34,005 nt of DNA, taken from an uncultured Selenomonadales bacterium (GTDB taxonomy: Bacteria; Bacillota; Negativicutes; Acidaminococcales; Acidaminococcaceae). Shown here piece by piece: positions 22,871 through 31,198 of the stretch (position 1 is the first letter of the stretch; every line of letters starts with the position of its first letter). The notes beneath the pieces are model-generated. The model worked only from the letters and a program-made list of their open reading frames with translations. It was not told where the DNA came from and did no database searches. Both the position numbers and the translations under genes were made by a program. Where the stretch lies: NCBI GenBank assembly GCA_900315345.1, contig OMYP01000018.1, positions 1-34,005 of the forward strand, given 5' to 3'.

Positions 22871-23665
22871 TCAAAACGGCACTTCTTCCGGAATCGGATC
22901 GTCTTTCATATCATCTTTCATGAACGCATCTATAACATTACGGTAGGCCGCACCCAGTCGCGGATGTTTACAATATTCTGCCACGGCCGTAAACAAGTTA
23001 TTTACAAAAGCCGAATATTGCGGATTTCTATTACTACAAAGGAATTGGCTTCCTGCAGAAGTCGTTTGCATCCATATTTCCTTCGCGTAGACATCGGTTT
23101 CGGTCTGCCGATATGTGCTTTTTACAATGTCTGCTAAAAATAATCTGGCCCCATTTTTCATTCGCAAATTGTAGCAGTCTCCATGAATTGCCGTGTGAGA
23201 TCCAAATGCGTTTGAAACGAAAACTGCTTCTGAAACACGGTCAGGATAATCGCCACCCCTATCTTCATAAAACTCTTCGCAAGTAAAAAACGGATGTTCT
23301 GGGAAGCCATTCCTATCGATCTCCACATCGGCCAACCCCGATGCAGTTTCGCGCCACCATTCCAGTTTTTCTGCTTCCGTATCTGTCTTTAACTTTTCCA
23401 CAAAGCACAACAAATACTGTTCAGTTCCTGTGAGTTTTTCCATGTCCACGCCAACCAGCGTGTCAATGCTAACCTGGAGTTTTTCCGCGATTTTGATTAC
23501 AAGATCAATGCCGGGTCGTAGTCCGGCGTCCTTCTTCAGTTTTGCCAGATATCCGATACTGACGCCGATTGCCTTCTCTACTTCGCCAACTTTCATGCTT
23601 TTGGCTTTGAGTAAATAATAGACGTTGTTCATAAAGATTTCCTTGCTAAATTCATTGGTCATCAT
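22871..23665 (-). CDS. XRE-type HTH regulator, copy A
   Basis: A 264-residue protein from the ATG at 23665 (AGGAGG 6 nt upstream). Residues about 12-60 are a Cro/CI-type helix-turn-helix (KVGEVEKAIGVSIGYLAKLKKD, with DLVIKIAEKLQVSIDTLVG after it). Residues about 75-255 form an unrecognised domain with FPEHPFF, also present as FEHPLF in the paralogue at 24256-25005. It lacks the Ser/Lys dyad of S24 autoproteolytic repressors, so a SOS-type cleavage switch is not expected. It has its own consensus promoter with a candidate operator between the boxes, and is followed by a small protein and a conserved terminator element. Confidence 0.82.
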   Translation of the reverse strand: MMTNEFSKEIFMNNVYYLLKAKSMKVGEVEKAIGVSIGYLAKLKKDAGLRPGIDLVIKIAEKLQVSIDTLVGVDMEKLTGTEQYLLCFVEKLKTDTEAEKLEWWRETASGLADVEIDRNGFPEHPFFTCEEFYEDRGGDYPDRVSEAVFVSNAFGSHTAIHGDCYNLRMKNGARLFLADIVKSTYRQTETDVYAKEIWMQTTSAGSQFLCSNRNPQYSAFVNNLFTAVAEYCKHPRLGAAYRNVIDAFMKDDMKDDPIPEEVPF

Positions 23666-23696
23666 GTGTGCCCTCCTGTGTATTTTAACTACTAAA

Positions 23697-23725
23697 AAGA
23701 TAACATTTTCGGAGAAAGATGTCAA
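23697..23725 (-). promoter_or_regulatory. Promoter of regulator A with candidate operator
   Basis: On the minus strand TTGACA (23725-23720) and TATCTT (23702-23697) are 17 nt apart. The spacer holds an imperfect inverted repeat (ACATTTTC with GAAAGATGT, 23703-23722). About 45 bp upstream is the perfect palindrome CGGAATAATATTCCG (23768-23782). Both are candidate binding sites for the regulator itself. Confidence 0.7.
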
Positions 23726-23885
23726 GTGCTTTTATATTAGGAGTTTTCTCTTTTTATTTTAAAATATCGGAATAATATTCCGTTTGTTTTTTGTTTCGAT
23801 TCTTTCTCTTTCTTTTTTCGTTTTTTAACCAGTGGTACATATAACGGCCTTTTCCTACTACACGCTTTAAATTTAACCATCAGGC

Positions 23886-23993
23886 AAAATAAAAAGCCGG
23901 AATTATCTGTCGAACCATTACCGGTTCCTGCAGATAATTCCGGCGATCTGCTCCACGTTTACACGGGGCAACTTGCGGTAACCTCTGTTTTAT
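23886..23993 (-). terminator. 108-bp terminator/RNA element, copy B
   Basis: The same element as at 22547-22654: 14-bp perfect stem (23896-23909 with 23931-23944), 21-nt loop with an inner GAACC/GGTTC stem, then TTTTTATTTT on the minus strand. In this copy the competing pairing GCAGAT with ATCTGC is a full six Watson-Crick pairs. It follows small gene B by about 63 nt and separates cassette B from the promoter of cassette A. Confidence 0.85.
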
Positions 23994-24056
23994 ACATTTT
24001 TTGTTTTTTTCGTAAAACCTGTATCCGGTACTTAGATCCCGGGTGCAATAACTCCA

Positions 24057-24242
24057 TTACCGATTTACGGCTTTTGCCGCTTCGACCTGGTAGACAACGT
24101 CATCCCAGAGTATTTTTTCGTACTTGTTTTTATCGCTTTTCTTTTGCAGGTAAGTGGTGCCGTCCTGCTCAACAATTACTTTGCAGAACATCGGTTGCAC
24201 TTGCTTGTCGCTATGTAAATCTCTTACAGGGTGTTCTATCAT
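24057..24242 (-). CDS. Small regulator-associated protein, copy B
   Basis: A 61-residue protein starting at the ATG at 24242, with AGGAGG 6 nt upstream and 13 nt after the regulator B stop. It is the paralogue of the 62-residue protein at 22664-22852, with the same landmarks (DLHSD, P-x-FC, DG-x-x-YL, ILW-x-DV, final NR). It is probably a small beta-rich soluble domain. The conserved order regulator, small protein, terminator element in both cassettes argues that the three parts work together. Confidence 0.75.
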   Translation of the reverse strand: MIEHPVRDLHSDKQVQPMFCKVIVEQDGTTYLQKKSDKNKYEKILWDDVVYQVEAAKAVNR

Positions 24243-24255
24243 AAGCCGCCTCCTC

Positions 24256-25005
24256 TTACTCTTTTAGGAATCTGTCAATAGCACCGATGGAATCCCTGTC
24301 GAATGTCAGATGAGACCTTGCGTCATCAACAGTTTTGTAAAGCCGCTCCATTGCTTCAACTATCTGATCGCAGGCAAGGATCGAGCACACGATGGGTTCT
24401 ACATATTTTTCCTGTCGGATAAAATAAATTTCAAGAGCTTTACGCCGATCGAATGACCCAGGTTCATATTGACTTACAAACATAAGATACACTTCACGGT
24501 CACTAAAAGTATCAAAGAGCACATGAAAACAACGTCCTTCAATTGTGGTAGGGTGGTCATGATCAAGGAAGTGGGAACAATATTCGGTCTTTTTGTAAGA
24601 AATATAATTGCCATCTGGATCCATATCGCAACAATCAACTACTCTGAATAGCGGATGTTCGAACTCGTAAGTTTCATCCTGTATCATGGGCGGCAACATT
24701 TTCCATTCCAATGTAAAATTTTCAGTCAGCATAGTGAGCCGGTCCAGAAAGGCAAGCATCTTTTCTTCATTTTCAGTCAGGCCTTTGTGTTCCGTATACA
24801 CCAAAGCGTCCAAGGTCTTTCCTAACTGTTCTGCCACACTGCAAAGTAAGTCAACTGCAAAGCTGCCTTTAGTATCGTCTTTTGCCAAACGCGAAAGGTA
24901 GCCTGGGCTGACTCGCGCACTCTGTTCGAGGGTACCAATTTTAATGTTCTTCTCTTTTGCAACCCGATAAATATTATCAATGAGGCGATTTCTGTCAAAA
25001 TCCAT
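24256..25005 (-). CDS. XRE-type HTH regulator, copy B
   Basis: A 249-residue protein from the ATG at 25005 (GGAGG 8 nt upstream). The Cro/CI-type HTH spans about residues 5-60 (KIGTLEQSARVSPGYLSRLAKDD, then DLLCSVAEQLGKTLDALV). The C-terminal domain (about 75-245) contains FEHPLFR and a Cys-containing middle; it is related to copy A but widely diverged. It has no S24 peptidase signature. The promoter in front of it overlaps a good inverted repeat, which suggests autoregulation. It could be the prophage repressor, though it is oriented with the early genes and not against them as is usual for CI. Confidence 0.8.
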   Translation of the reverse strand: MDFDRNRLIDNIYRVAKEKNIKIGTLEQSARVSPGYLSRLAKDDTKGSFAVDLLCSVAEQLGKTLDALVYTEHKGLTENEEKMLAFLDRLTMLTENFTLEWKMLPPMIQDETYEFEHPLFRVVDCCDMDPDGNYISYKKTEYCSHFLDHDHPTTIEGRCFHVLFDTFSDREVYLMFVSQYEPGSFDRRKALEIYFIRQEKYVEPIVCSILACDQIVEAMERLYKTVDDARSHLTFDRDSIGAIDRFLKE

Positions 25006-25023
25006 ATCACATTCCTCCTCTTG

Positions 25024-25057
25024 TTCAAATAATAACACTATTTGAATATTTAGTCAA
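25024..25057 (-). promoter_or_regulatory. Promoter and operators of regulator B
   Basis: On the minus strand TTGACT (25057-25052) and TATTAT (25034-25029) are 17 nt apart. The inverted repeat TTCAAATA...TATTTGAA (25024-25031 and 25039-25046) covers the -10 box and spacer. A second one, TTGAAT-AAAA-ATTCAA (25071-25086), and a further TTGAA at 25092-25096 lie upstream. This is the layout of multiple repressor sites sharing TTCAA half-sites. Confidence 0.7.
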
Positions 25058-25234
25058 GCATTATTTTTTATTGAATAAAAATTCAAGATAATTGAACATA
25101 ACGTCCTATATTTATTATATCAGTTAACGACTAAAACTGAAAGTTATCCGTCCGAAAGAACCCTTGTACCCTGCATTTTACCGGCCTTTGCATGGAAAAA
25201 GTATTAACTGTCAATTGAAGTCTTTTCTACCCAT

Positions 25235-25277
25235 AAAAAAGCTTTCACCAGATTTCAAATCTGCTGAAAGCTTTTTT
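25235..25277. terminator. Bidirectional terminator after hsdR
   Basis: AAAAAAGCTTTCA (25235-25247) pairs with TGAAAGCTTTTTT (25265-25277), with an inner CAGATTT/AAATCTG stem, giving a long hairpin with one mismatch and T-runs on both strands. It isolates the restriction operon from the regulator cassettes. Confidence 0.85.
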
Positions 25278-25287
25278 ATATTGTTAG

Positions 25288-28200
25288 TTATTCATCTGCG
25301 TTATCAGTCCACATTTCACACTGACTGATAACGGTTGTGATTGCGTCCTCCATGCCTTCCGGCGGATATTTGTGTTTTTTCAGCAGGCGCTTTACCATCC
25401 TGCGCATTCCGGCACGGGCAGATTCTTTTATCTCCCAATCTACAGTCCGGGACTTCCGCAGCGCGTCTGTCAGTTCTTTTGTAATAGCAACAAGCTCATC
25501 GTTGGTATAGAAGTCCTTCACTGCCTCTGGCCGGGTAAGGGCGTCATAGAACGCGAGTTCTTCGTCTGTAAGCCCCATCTCAGTACCGGCCTTATGCGCG
25601 TTGCTGATATCTTCAGCCATCTTCATCAGTTCTTCAATGACCTGCTCGTTTGTCAGCATACCATTAAGATAGGACTTCACAATGCGATCCAGCATCACAG
25701 AAAATTCCTGTGACTTTACCACATTCGTGCGCTTGTATATTCGTACCTGTTCTGCAATCAGTTTTTTCAACAATTCTACCGACAGGTTCTTTTCTGGTAA
25801 TTTGGCGATTTCTTTCATAAATGCAGAGTTGAAAAGATTGAACTCCTTATCCACGTCCGTGAACAGATTGATAACGCCTTCGCTCTTTACACTCTGCTTG
25901 AGCATTTCGTTAATCTGGGCATTAATATCCTTTAGTGAAATATGACCCGGCTTTTCTATTTTTATCAGAACGGAACGCACGGTCTCAAAGTATGCTTCTT
26001 CCCTACGCTCCTCGGCTGTAGCAATACTCTTCGACAGGGAAAATGCCTGCCGCATCTTATATGCCTCAAGTAGATAGCTTTCTTTTGCATCTTTCTTCTG
26101 TGGGCCGGACAGGAAGTTCACACCGCCGGTAATAAGCTTTGCGCGGGTCAAATCGCTTTCTGTAGTCAGGAATGCGAAATAGTCAAACCCGTGGAACAAA
26201 TCACGGCAGACAACCAATTTCTCTTGGAATTTCTTATAGGCAGTCTTGGCGACGTCCATATCTCCGTAGTTACGTTGATCCTGCGAGGTGTACTGTTTCA
26301 TCGCAGCCTTCAGCGCGGCAGCAATACCGATGTAGTCGACAATCAAACCGCCTTCCTTGTCCTTGTACACACGGTTGACGCGGGCGATAGCTTGCATCAG
26401 GTTATGCCCTTTCATGGGCTTGAAAATGTACATAGTGGACATGGACGGAACATCAAAGCCTGTCAGCCACATATCAATGACAATAGCAATCTTGAAATCG
26501 CTGTTGTTATCTTTAAATTCTCTGGCCAGCCCTTCCCGGAAAGCTTTGCTTCCCGTATAACCCTTATCCTTCCATTCCTCGGGGTCCTGGTTACTGCCGG
26601 TCATTACGATTTTAACTTTACCTTTCCATTCCGGCCGCAGTTCCTGGGTAATGTATTCATAAATCTTTACCGCAATTGGGCGCGAGTATGCCACAATCAT
26701 CGCTTTGCCCGTCTGTTCGTACTGCCGGTAGTTCTCGTAATGGTCAACAATATCATTGCAGAGAGAATGAATGACCTTGGGCGTGCCAAGGACGCTGTCC
26801 ATATGGGCCAGTTCTTTTTTGCTTTTTTCAATGTCAACTTCGCTGGCATTTTCTTTCAGGCGGTCATAGGTCGCATCAATTTTTTCCAGAATCTCGGGAT
26901 CAAGTTCCAGCTTGATAACCCGGCTTTCATAGAAAATCGGGCGCGTTGCACCATCTGCGACAGCCTGCGTCATGTCATAGATATCAATATAATTACCGAA
27001 AACTTCATGGGTGTTCCGGTCTTCCAGTTCGATAGGTGTCCCCGTGAAACCGATATAGGTTGCATTCGGCAGCGCATCACGGATACGACGTGCATTGCCA
27101 ATCGTAACCTTGCCAGTCTTGGCATTTACCCGCTCCTCGAAGCCATACTGGCTACGGTGCGCCTCGTCGGCCATAACAACAATATTCCGCCGGGTGGATA
27201 ACGGCTCATTGCTTTCTTCAAATTTTTGCATTGTGGTAAAGATGATGCCGTTAGCTTCTCTGCCAGCAAGCCAGTTCATCAGACCGATAGTCTTGGAACC
27301 GCGTGCAATTTCTTCGTCAGTCAGTTTCCGCTTTTCCGCCTGGATAGGTACTTGCCGCAGAAAGTCAGCACATTTGGAAAACTGTGCGAATAGCTGGTCA
27401 TCCAAATCGTTACGGTCGGTAATGACAACAATGGTAGGACTATTCATGGCTGACTGAAGTCCTTTGACATAAAAAACCATGGAGAGAGATTTACCGCTGC
27501 CCTGGGTATGCCAGAACACACCACCGCGCCCATCGCCAAGTTCGCTGCTCGCCCTAACCGTAGATTCGATGGCCTTTTTTACTGCGAAGTACTGATGGTA
27601 AGCAGCCAGAATTTTAGCATCTCCACCAGTTTCTTTTGAAAAACAAATGAAATTGTGAATTATATCCAGGAACCGTTCCTTCGCAAACATTCCCTTAAAT
27701 AGCGTAGTGAAATCAGCATAGCGGGTTTCTTCATAATCGCCGTCTACAGTTTTCCATTCCATAAAACGGTCAATGCTTGCTGTGATAGTACCTGCCCGCG
27801 TCTGGGACTGATCGCTGATTACGCAGAAAGCATTATAAATGAAAAGGCCCTCTATAACCTTCATGTAATTTCTGATTTGAAGGTAGGCATCTTCTATCGT
27901 AACAGAATCTGCTTTCGGAGATTTTAATTCCATGACCACAACAGGTATACCGTTTAAAAACACAATGATATCCGGCCGCTTAGTTTCATTTTCAATGAAA
28001 GTCCACTGATTGGCGACAATAAAGCTGTTTCTGGTCGGGTTCTCATAATCAACCAATTGTACAACTGTGCTCTTTTCTTCACCTTTATCCCGGTAGGTCA
28101 CCTGGACGCCGTTTTGGATGTAATCCATGAAGGTTCCGTTTTTGGAAACAAGCGACCCCGCTTCATAGTTACGGATTTTATATATTGTTTCATCAATCGC

Positions 28201-28380
28201 GGCTTGCGGTAGCGTTGGATTAACCATCTCTAAAGAATTTCGCAGTTCATCCGCCATAAAGGGGTCACGAAGCTCCTCCGGGCTCCGCTCGATGTCAGGT
28301 CCATAGACATGGGTATACCCGAGGTTTGTCAACAATTCAATAATTGAGTTTTCATAACTCGATTCGTTGAATACCACCAT
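25288..28380 (-). CDS. hsdR: Type I restriction enzyme, R subunit
   Basis: A 1030-residue motor and nuclease subunit that cuts DNA after translocation when the site is unmodified. The N-terminal nuclease has RPDIIVFLNG..VVVMELKSP (135-155), giving Asp137, Glu151 and Lys153 of the PD-(D/E)XK site. The helicase carries GSGKS (294-298), DEAH (405-408) and GFTGTPIE. The C-terminal helical region contacts HsdM. The ATG at 28380 has GGAGG 9 nt upstream, 41 nt after hsdS. All key residues are present and the frame is intact, so the enzyme should be active. It is the last gene of the operon hsdM-hsdS-hsdR. Confidence 0.96.
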   Translation of the reverse strand: MVVFNESSYENSIIELLTNLGYTHVYGPDIERSPEELRDPFMADELRNSLEMVNPTLPQAAIDETIYKIRNYEAGSLVSKNGTFMDYIQNGVQVTYRDKGEEKSTVVQLVDYENPTRNSFIVANQWTFIENETKRPDIIVFLNGIPVVVMELKSPKADSVTIEDAYLQIRNYMKVIEGLFIYNAFCVISDQSQTRAGTITASIDRFMEWKTVDGDYEETRYADFTTLFKGMFAKERFLDIIHNFICFSKETGGDAKILAAYHQYFAVKKAIESTVRASSELGDGRGGVFWHTQGSGKSLSMVFYVKGLQSAMNSPTIVVITDRNDLDDQLFAQFSKCADFLRQVPIQAEKRKLTDEEIARGSKTIGLMNWLAGREANGIIFTTMQKFEESNEPLSTRRNIVVMADEAHRSQYGFEERVNAKTGKVTIGNARRIRDALPNATYIGFTGTPIELEDRNTHEVFGNYIDIYDMTQAVADGATRPIFYESRVIKLELDPEILEKIDATYDRLKENASEVDIEKSKKELAHMDSVLGTPKVIHSLCNDIVDHYENYRQYEQTGKAMIVAYSRPIAVKIYEYITQELRPEWKGKVKIVMTGSNQDPEEWKDKGYTGSKAFREGLAREFKDNNSDFKIAIVIDMWLTGFDVPSMSTMYIFKPMKGHNLMQAIARVNRVYKDKEGGLIVDYIGIAAALKAAMKQYTSQDQRNYGDMDVAKTAYKKFQEKLVVCRDLFHGFDYFAFLTTESDLTRAKLITGGVNFLSGPQKKDAKESYLLEAYKMRQAFSLSKSIATAEERREEAYFETVRSVLIKIEKPGHISLKDINAQINEMLKQSVKSEGVINLFTDVDKEFNLFNSAFMKEIAKLPEKNLSVELLKKLIAEQVRIYKRTNVVKSQEFSVMLDRIVKSYLNGMLTNEQVIEELMKMAEDISNAHKAGTEMGLTDEELAFYDALTRPEAVKDFYTNDELVAITKELTDALRKSRTVDWEIKESARAGMRRMVKRLLKKHKYPPEGMEDAITTVISQCEMWTDNADE

Positions 28381-28421
28381 GAGTGGTTACCTCCTTTATG
28401 GTTAAACAAGAATTTAGCGAT

Positions 28422-29588
28422 TTAAAGGTCGAGGTTGGAAACGTCCAATTCGCCAGACATTAGTTTTGGCAGCAAGGCATCACGTAATTCTGATAGCCGA
28501 AGATTCTCTAATAGATTCAGGGTGATAGTTTGCCTAATTCGCGCCAAAGTAATCGAGATTTCACTTTGTTTTTCAATTGGAGCATACGGCACTTCAATAG
28601 AAGCCATATCCGCATAATTTCCCTGTGGAAAAGTTCCCGAGCGGGATTCAGTTTTTAATGTAAATTCTGTTTCAACTTCTGGTAGCAAAATATACTGATA
28701 AAGGACAGCCGGGCTCACTCTATCCGCAATCGCTCGAATAACCATAAGCCGAGTAGATGCGATGTAGTCCGAAGCATCAAACAAAACAAAACCATGGTGA
28801 TGATTTCTGGGTCGTATTTCGGAATACAGAATATCACCGAACTGGAAACGCTTTTTAAAATGACCCTTCAAATCTACGTTAGGTACAAGTGGTGCAGTAG
28901 TGAAAATTCCGTCGGTTACATCACTGCTATTGAGCAATCGTATCATCTTTTTGGCAACCGGAGTATAATCCAAAATATTATTTGAGAGATTTCCAATTGT
29001 AGTACTATCTGTGCAATGGCATAACCAACTATTAAATATTAGTGCAGCTTGCTGCTCTAAATTCTTGTTTATCTTCTTGTTAGCAACAATTTTTTCATCT
29101 ATGGTTTCTAAGAAACTCGCTACCTTGCGCTGAATATCAACCGAGGGCAAATCTATTTCAATTTTACGAAATTCTGCTTGTTTGATACCCGTTACTGTCG
29201 TTCCTGTCTGACGTTCGAGTAATTTAGTCTGACCAAGAGGAGAACGCAGATAATAATACAGGTATCCCGTATCAAGGACACCATGCTTTCCACGCAACGT
29301 CAATAAACGCTGTGCCAAGGCAACGTCATCTCTGTCTAAACGTGCTGTCACACCAAGCGGAGCTTCCGTCGTCATCAACACATCACCGATTTTAGGAAAT
29401 CCACGAACCATAAAGCGGTCATACTCTTCTTGGGAAATATAATAACACTGTGAATAATCAATATATCCATCTCGAACAGATTTTGCACTTAATGTCATTA
29501 TGCCTTCGTCTGATTTTTGTGGCGTTTTCCCACGATAGTCAATAAGCGACTCAAGAGCTTCTTCCATTTTGTATGTTTTAAATATCAT
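28422..29588 (-). CDS. hsdS: Type I restriction enzyme, specificity subunit
   Basis: A 388-residue specificity subunit with two target recognition domains. Domain 1 covers about residues 1-145. The first conserved spacer helix (IDEKIVANKKINKNLEQQA) follows near 165-185, domain 2 about 190-345, and the second helix (LNLLENLRLSELRDALLPKLMSGEL) closes the protein. The start overlaps the hsdM stop by 11 nt; an in-frame ATG at residue 8 also fits. It is somewhat more AT-rich than hsdM and hsdR, as usual for this fast-changing gene. I cannot read the recognition sequence from it, and no spare hsdS fragment or inversion repeat is present. Confidence 0.92.
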   Translation of the reverse strand: MIFKTYKMEEALESLIDYRGKTPQKSDEGIMTLSAKSVRDGYIDYSQCYYISQEEYDRFMVRGFPKIGDVLMTTEAPLGVTARLDRDDVALAQRLLTLRGKHGVLDTGYLYYYLRSPLGQTKLLERQTGTTVTGIKQAEFRKIEIDLPSVDIQRKVASFLETIDEKIVANKKINKNLEQQAALIFNSWLCHCTDSTTIGNLSNNILDYTPVAKKMIRLLNSSDVTDGIFTTAPLVPNVDLKGHFKKRFQFGDILYSEIRPRNHHHGFVLFDASDYIASTRLMVIRAIADRVSPAVLYQYILLPEVETEFTLKTESRSGTFPQGNYADMASIEVPYAPIEKQSEISITLARIRQTITLNLLENLRLSELRDALLPKLMSGELDVSNLDL

Positions 29589-31089
29589 ACCCCAAAGCCC
29601 CCAGCTGTTTTCTAATTTCGTTCTGCAGCTCTATCGACCTATCGAAAAGAACCGTCAATTCAGAAGTCAATCTTGTCATTTTCTCTTCAAATGGTTCCCC
29701 GTCATCAGCCTGCTCTTCAATGCCAACATATCGACCAGGTGTAAGGATGTAGTCCTTTTTGGCAATATCCTCAGTGCTAACCACTGCACAGAAGCCCTTC
29801 ACATTTTCGAGCGTTCCTGCAACATAAGCCTTGTATGTTTCTGCCATTTTTTGAATATCACCATCTTCAGTGTCCGTTAGTTCCCTCAGACGACGAGTAA
29901 CCATTGTACCAAGATTTCTGGCATCAATAAACAGAGTCTTTCCAGGCCGTGCTTTTTTCTTGTTTAAGAACCACAGACAAACTGGAATCTGCGTGGTATA
30001 GAACAGCTGAGTCGGCAAACTGATAATGCAGTCTACCAGATCTGCCTCAATAATGTTTTTGCGGATATCTCCTTCACCACCAGATTGGGTAGAGAGAGAA
30101 CCGTTCGCCAGCACCATACCGATTTTTCCTTCAGGAGCAAGATGCCAAATCATGTGCTGCATCCATGCAAAGTTAGCGTTGCTGGCAGGTGGTGTACCGT
30201 ATTGCCACCGCTGATCTTCTTTTAATTTATCCGCACCCCAAGGCGTCAAATTAAAAGGAGGATTGGCCATCACGAAATCAGCTTTCATTCTCGGATGCTG
30301 ATCACTTAGGAATGTATCATCCGGAATTTCACCCAAATTGCAGTCAATACCGCGAATGGCGAGGTTCATTTTTGCCATCTTCCATGTTGTTGGATTGGAC
30401 TCCTGTCCATAAACAGATATGTTATTGATATTGCCTCTGTGGTTTTTCACAAATGCAGCAGACTGTACAAACATACCACCAGCACCACAGCAGGGATCAT
30501 ATACGCGCCCGTTGAAGGGTTGGAGGATTTCCACAATGGTACGAACAACACAGGATGGCGTATAGAATTGTCCGGCGTTTTTTCCTTCCTGCTCTGCAAA
30601 ATTGCGCAGGCAATATTCATAGGTTCTTCCAAGCAGGTCCTTCTCGTCAGCACCATCTGCCATTTTCACATTTGTAAACAGGTCTACCACATCGCCCAGC
30701 CTACGCTGATCCAGCTCGGCACGGGCAAAATTTTTTGGCAGGATTCCCTTTAGCTTTTTGTTTTCCCTTTCTATTGCCGCCATGGCTTCATCAATGGTTT
30801 TACCAATAATAGGCTCATGGGCTACGGATGCAATGTCTTTCCAACGAGCGCCTGCGGGTACGAAGAAGATGTTGTCTGCCTCGTATTCATCCCGGTCTTC
30901 TTCAAACCCTTCGCCTTCTTTAATCAGTTCCTGGTACTTTAATTCGAAGCTGTCAGATATGTATTTCAAAAAAATCAACCCAAGAATAACACTCTTATAT
31001 TCCGAAGCATCCATATTACCACGCAGCACACAGGCTGCGTCCCATATTTCTTTTTCAAACCCAATATCAGCGGTATTCTTATCTGCCAT
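29578..31089 (-). CDS. hsdM: Type I restriction enzyme, modification (M) subunit
   Basis: A 503-residue N6-adenine methyltransferase subunit. The N-terminal helical domain (about 1-145) is followed by GQFYTPSCVVR (173-183), AdoMet-binding motif DPCCGAGGMF (198-207) and the catalytic NPPF (276-279). The C-terminal region contacts HsdS. The ATG at 31089 follows an AGGAAGGAA-type ribosome site, and a TATAAT-like box lies at about 31130-31135 on the minus strand. It begins the operon, so host DNA is protected before restriction is complete. It is complete, with all motifs in place. Confidence 0.95.
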   Translation of the reverse strand: MADKNTADIGFEKEIWDAACVLRGNMDASEYKSVILGLIFLKYISDSFELKYQELIKEGEGFEEDRDEYEADNIFFVPAGARWKDIASVAHEPIIGKTIDEAMAAIERENKKLKGILPKNFARAELDQRRLGDVVDLFTNVKMADGADEKDLLGRTYEYCLRNFAEQEGKNAGQFYTPSCVVRTIVEILQPFNGRVYDPCCGAGGMFVQSAAFVKNHRGNINNISVYGQESNPTTWKMAKMNLAIRGIDCNLGEIPDDTFLSDQHPRMKADFVMANPPFNLTPWGADKLKEDQRWQYGTPPASNANFAWMQHMIWHLAPEGKIGMVLANGSLSTQSGGEGDIRKNIIEADLVDCIISLPTQLFYTTQIPVCLWFLNKKKARPGKTLFIDARNLGTMVTRRLRELTDTEDGDIQKMAETYKAYVAGTLENVKGFCAVVSTEDIAKKDYILTPGRYVGIEEQADDGEPFEEKMTRLTSELTVLFDRSIELQNEIRKQLGALGYDI

Positions 31090-31150
31090 TGCTTGTTCCT
31101 TCCTTCTTTATACTACATCTTAATATTATATTATACACGAATAAAACCGC

Positions 31151-31188
31151 TAAAAAAAGACCGATTTTATGATACACCATAAAATCGG
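31151..31188 (-). terminator. Terminator after the DUF4268-type gene
   Basis: CCGATTTTATG and CATAAAATCGG (31161-31171 and 31178-31188) form a perfect 11-bp stem with a 6-nt loop. TCTTTTTTT follows on the minus strand (to 31152). It ends the upstream gene's transcript just before the hsdM promoter region. Confidence 0.85.
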
Positions 31189-31198
31189 CCTTCACAAT

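Noticed and set aside
22664..24242. Arbitrium-type signalling peptides
   Set aside because: The small proteins are 61/62 residues, soluble, without signal peptides or pro-peptide cleavage sites, and the regulators are XRE types, not TPR-type AimR.
22871..25005. LexA/CI-type autoproteolytic repressors
   Set aside because: Neither regulator shows the Ala-Gly cleavage site or the Ser/Lys dyad of S24 peptidases.
26191..27201. Long plus-strand frame of 336 codons
   Set aside because: It is the antisense of hsdR, whose helicase motifs are intact; the antisense frame has no recognisable features.
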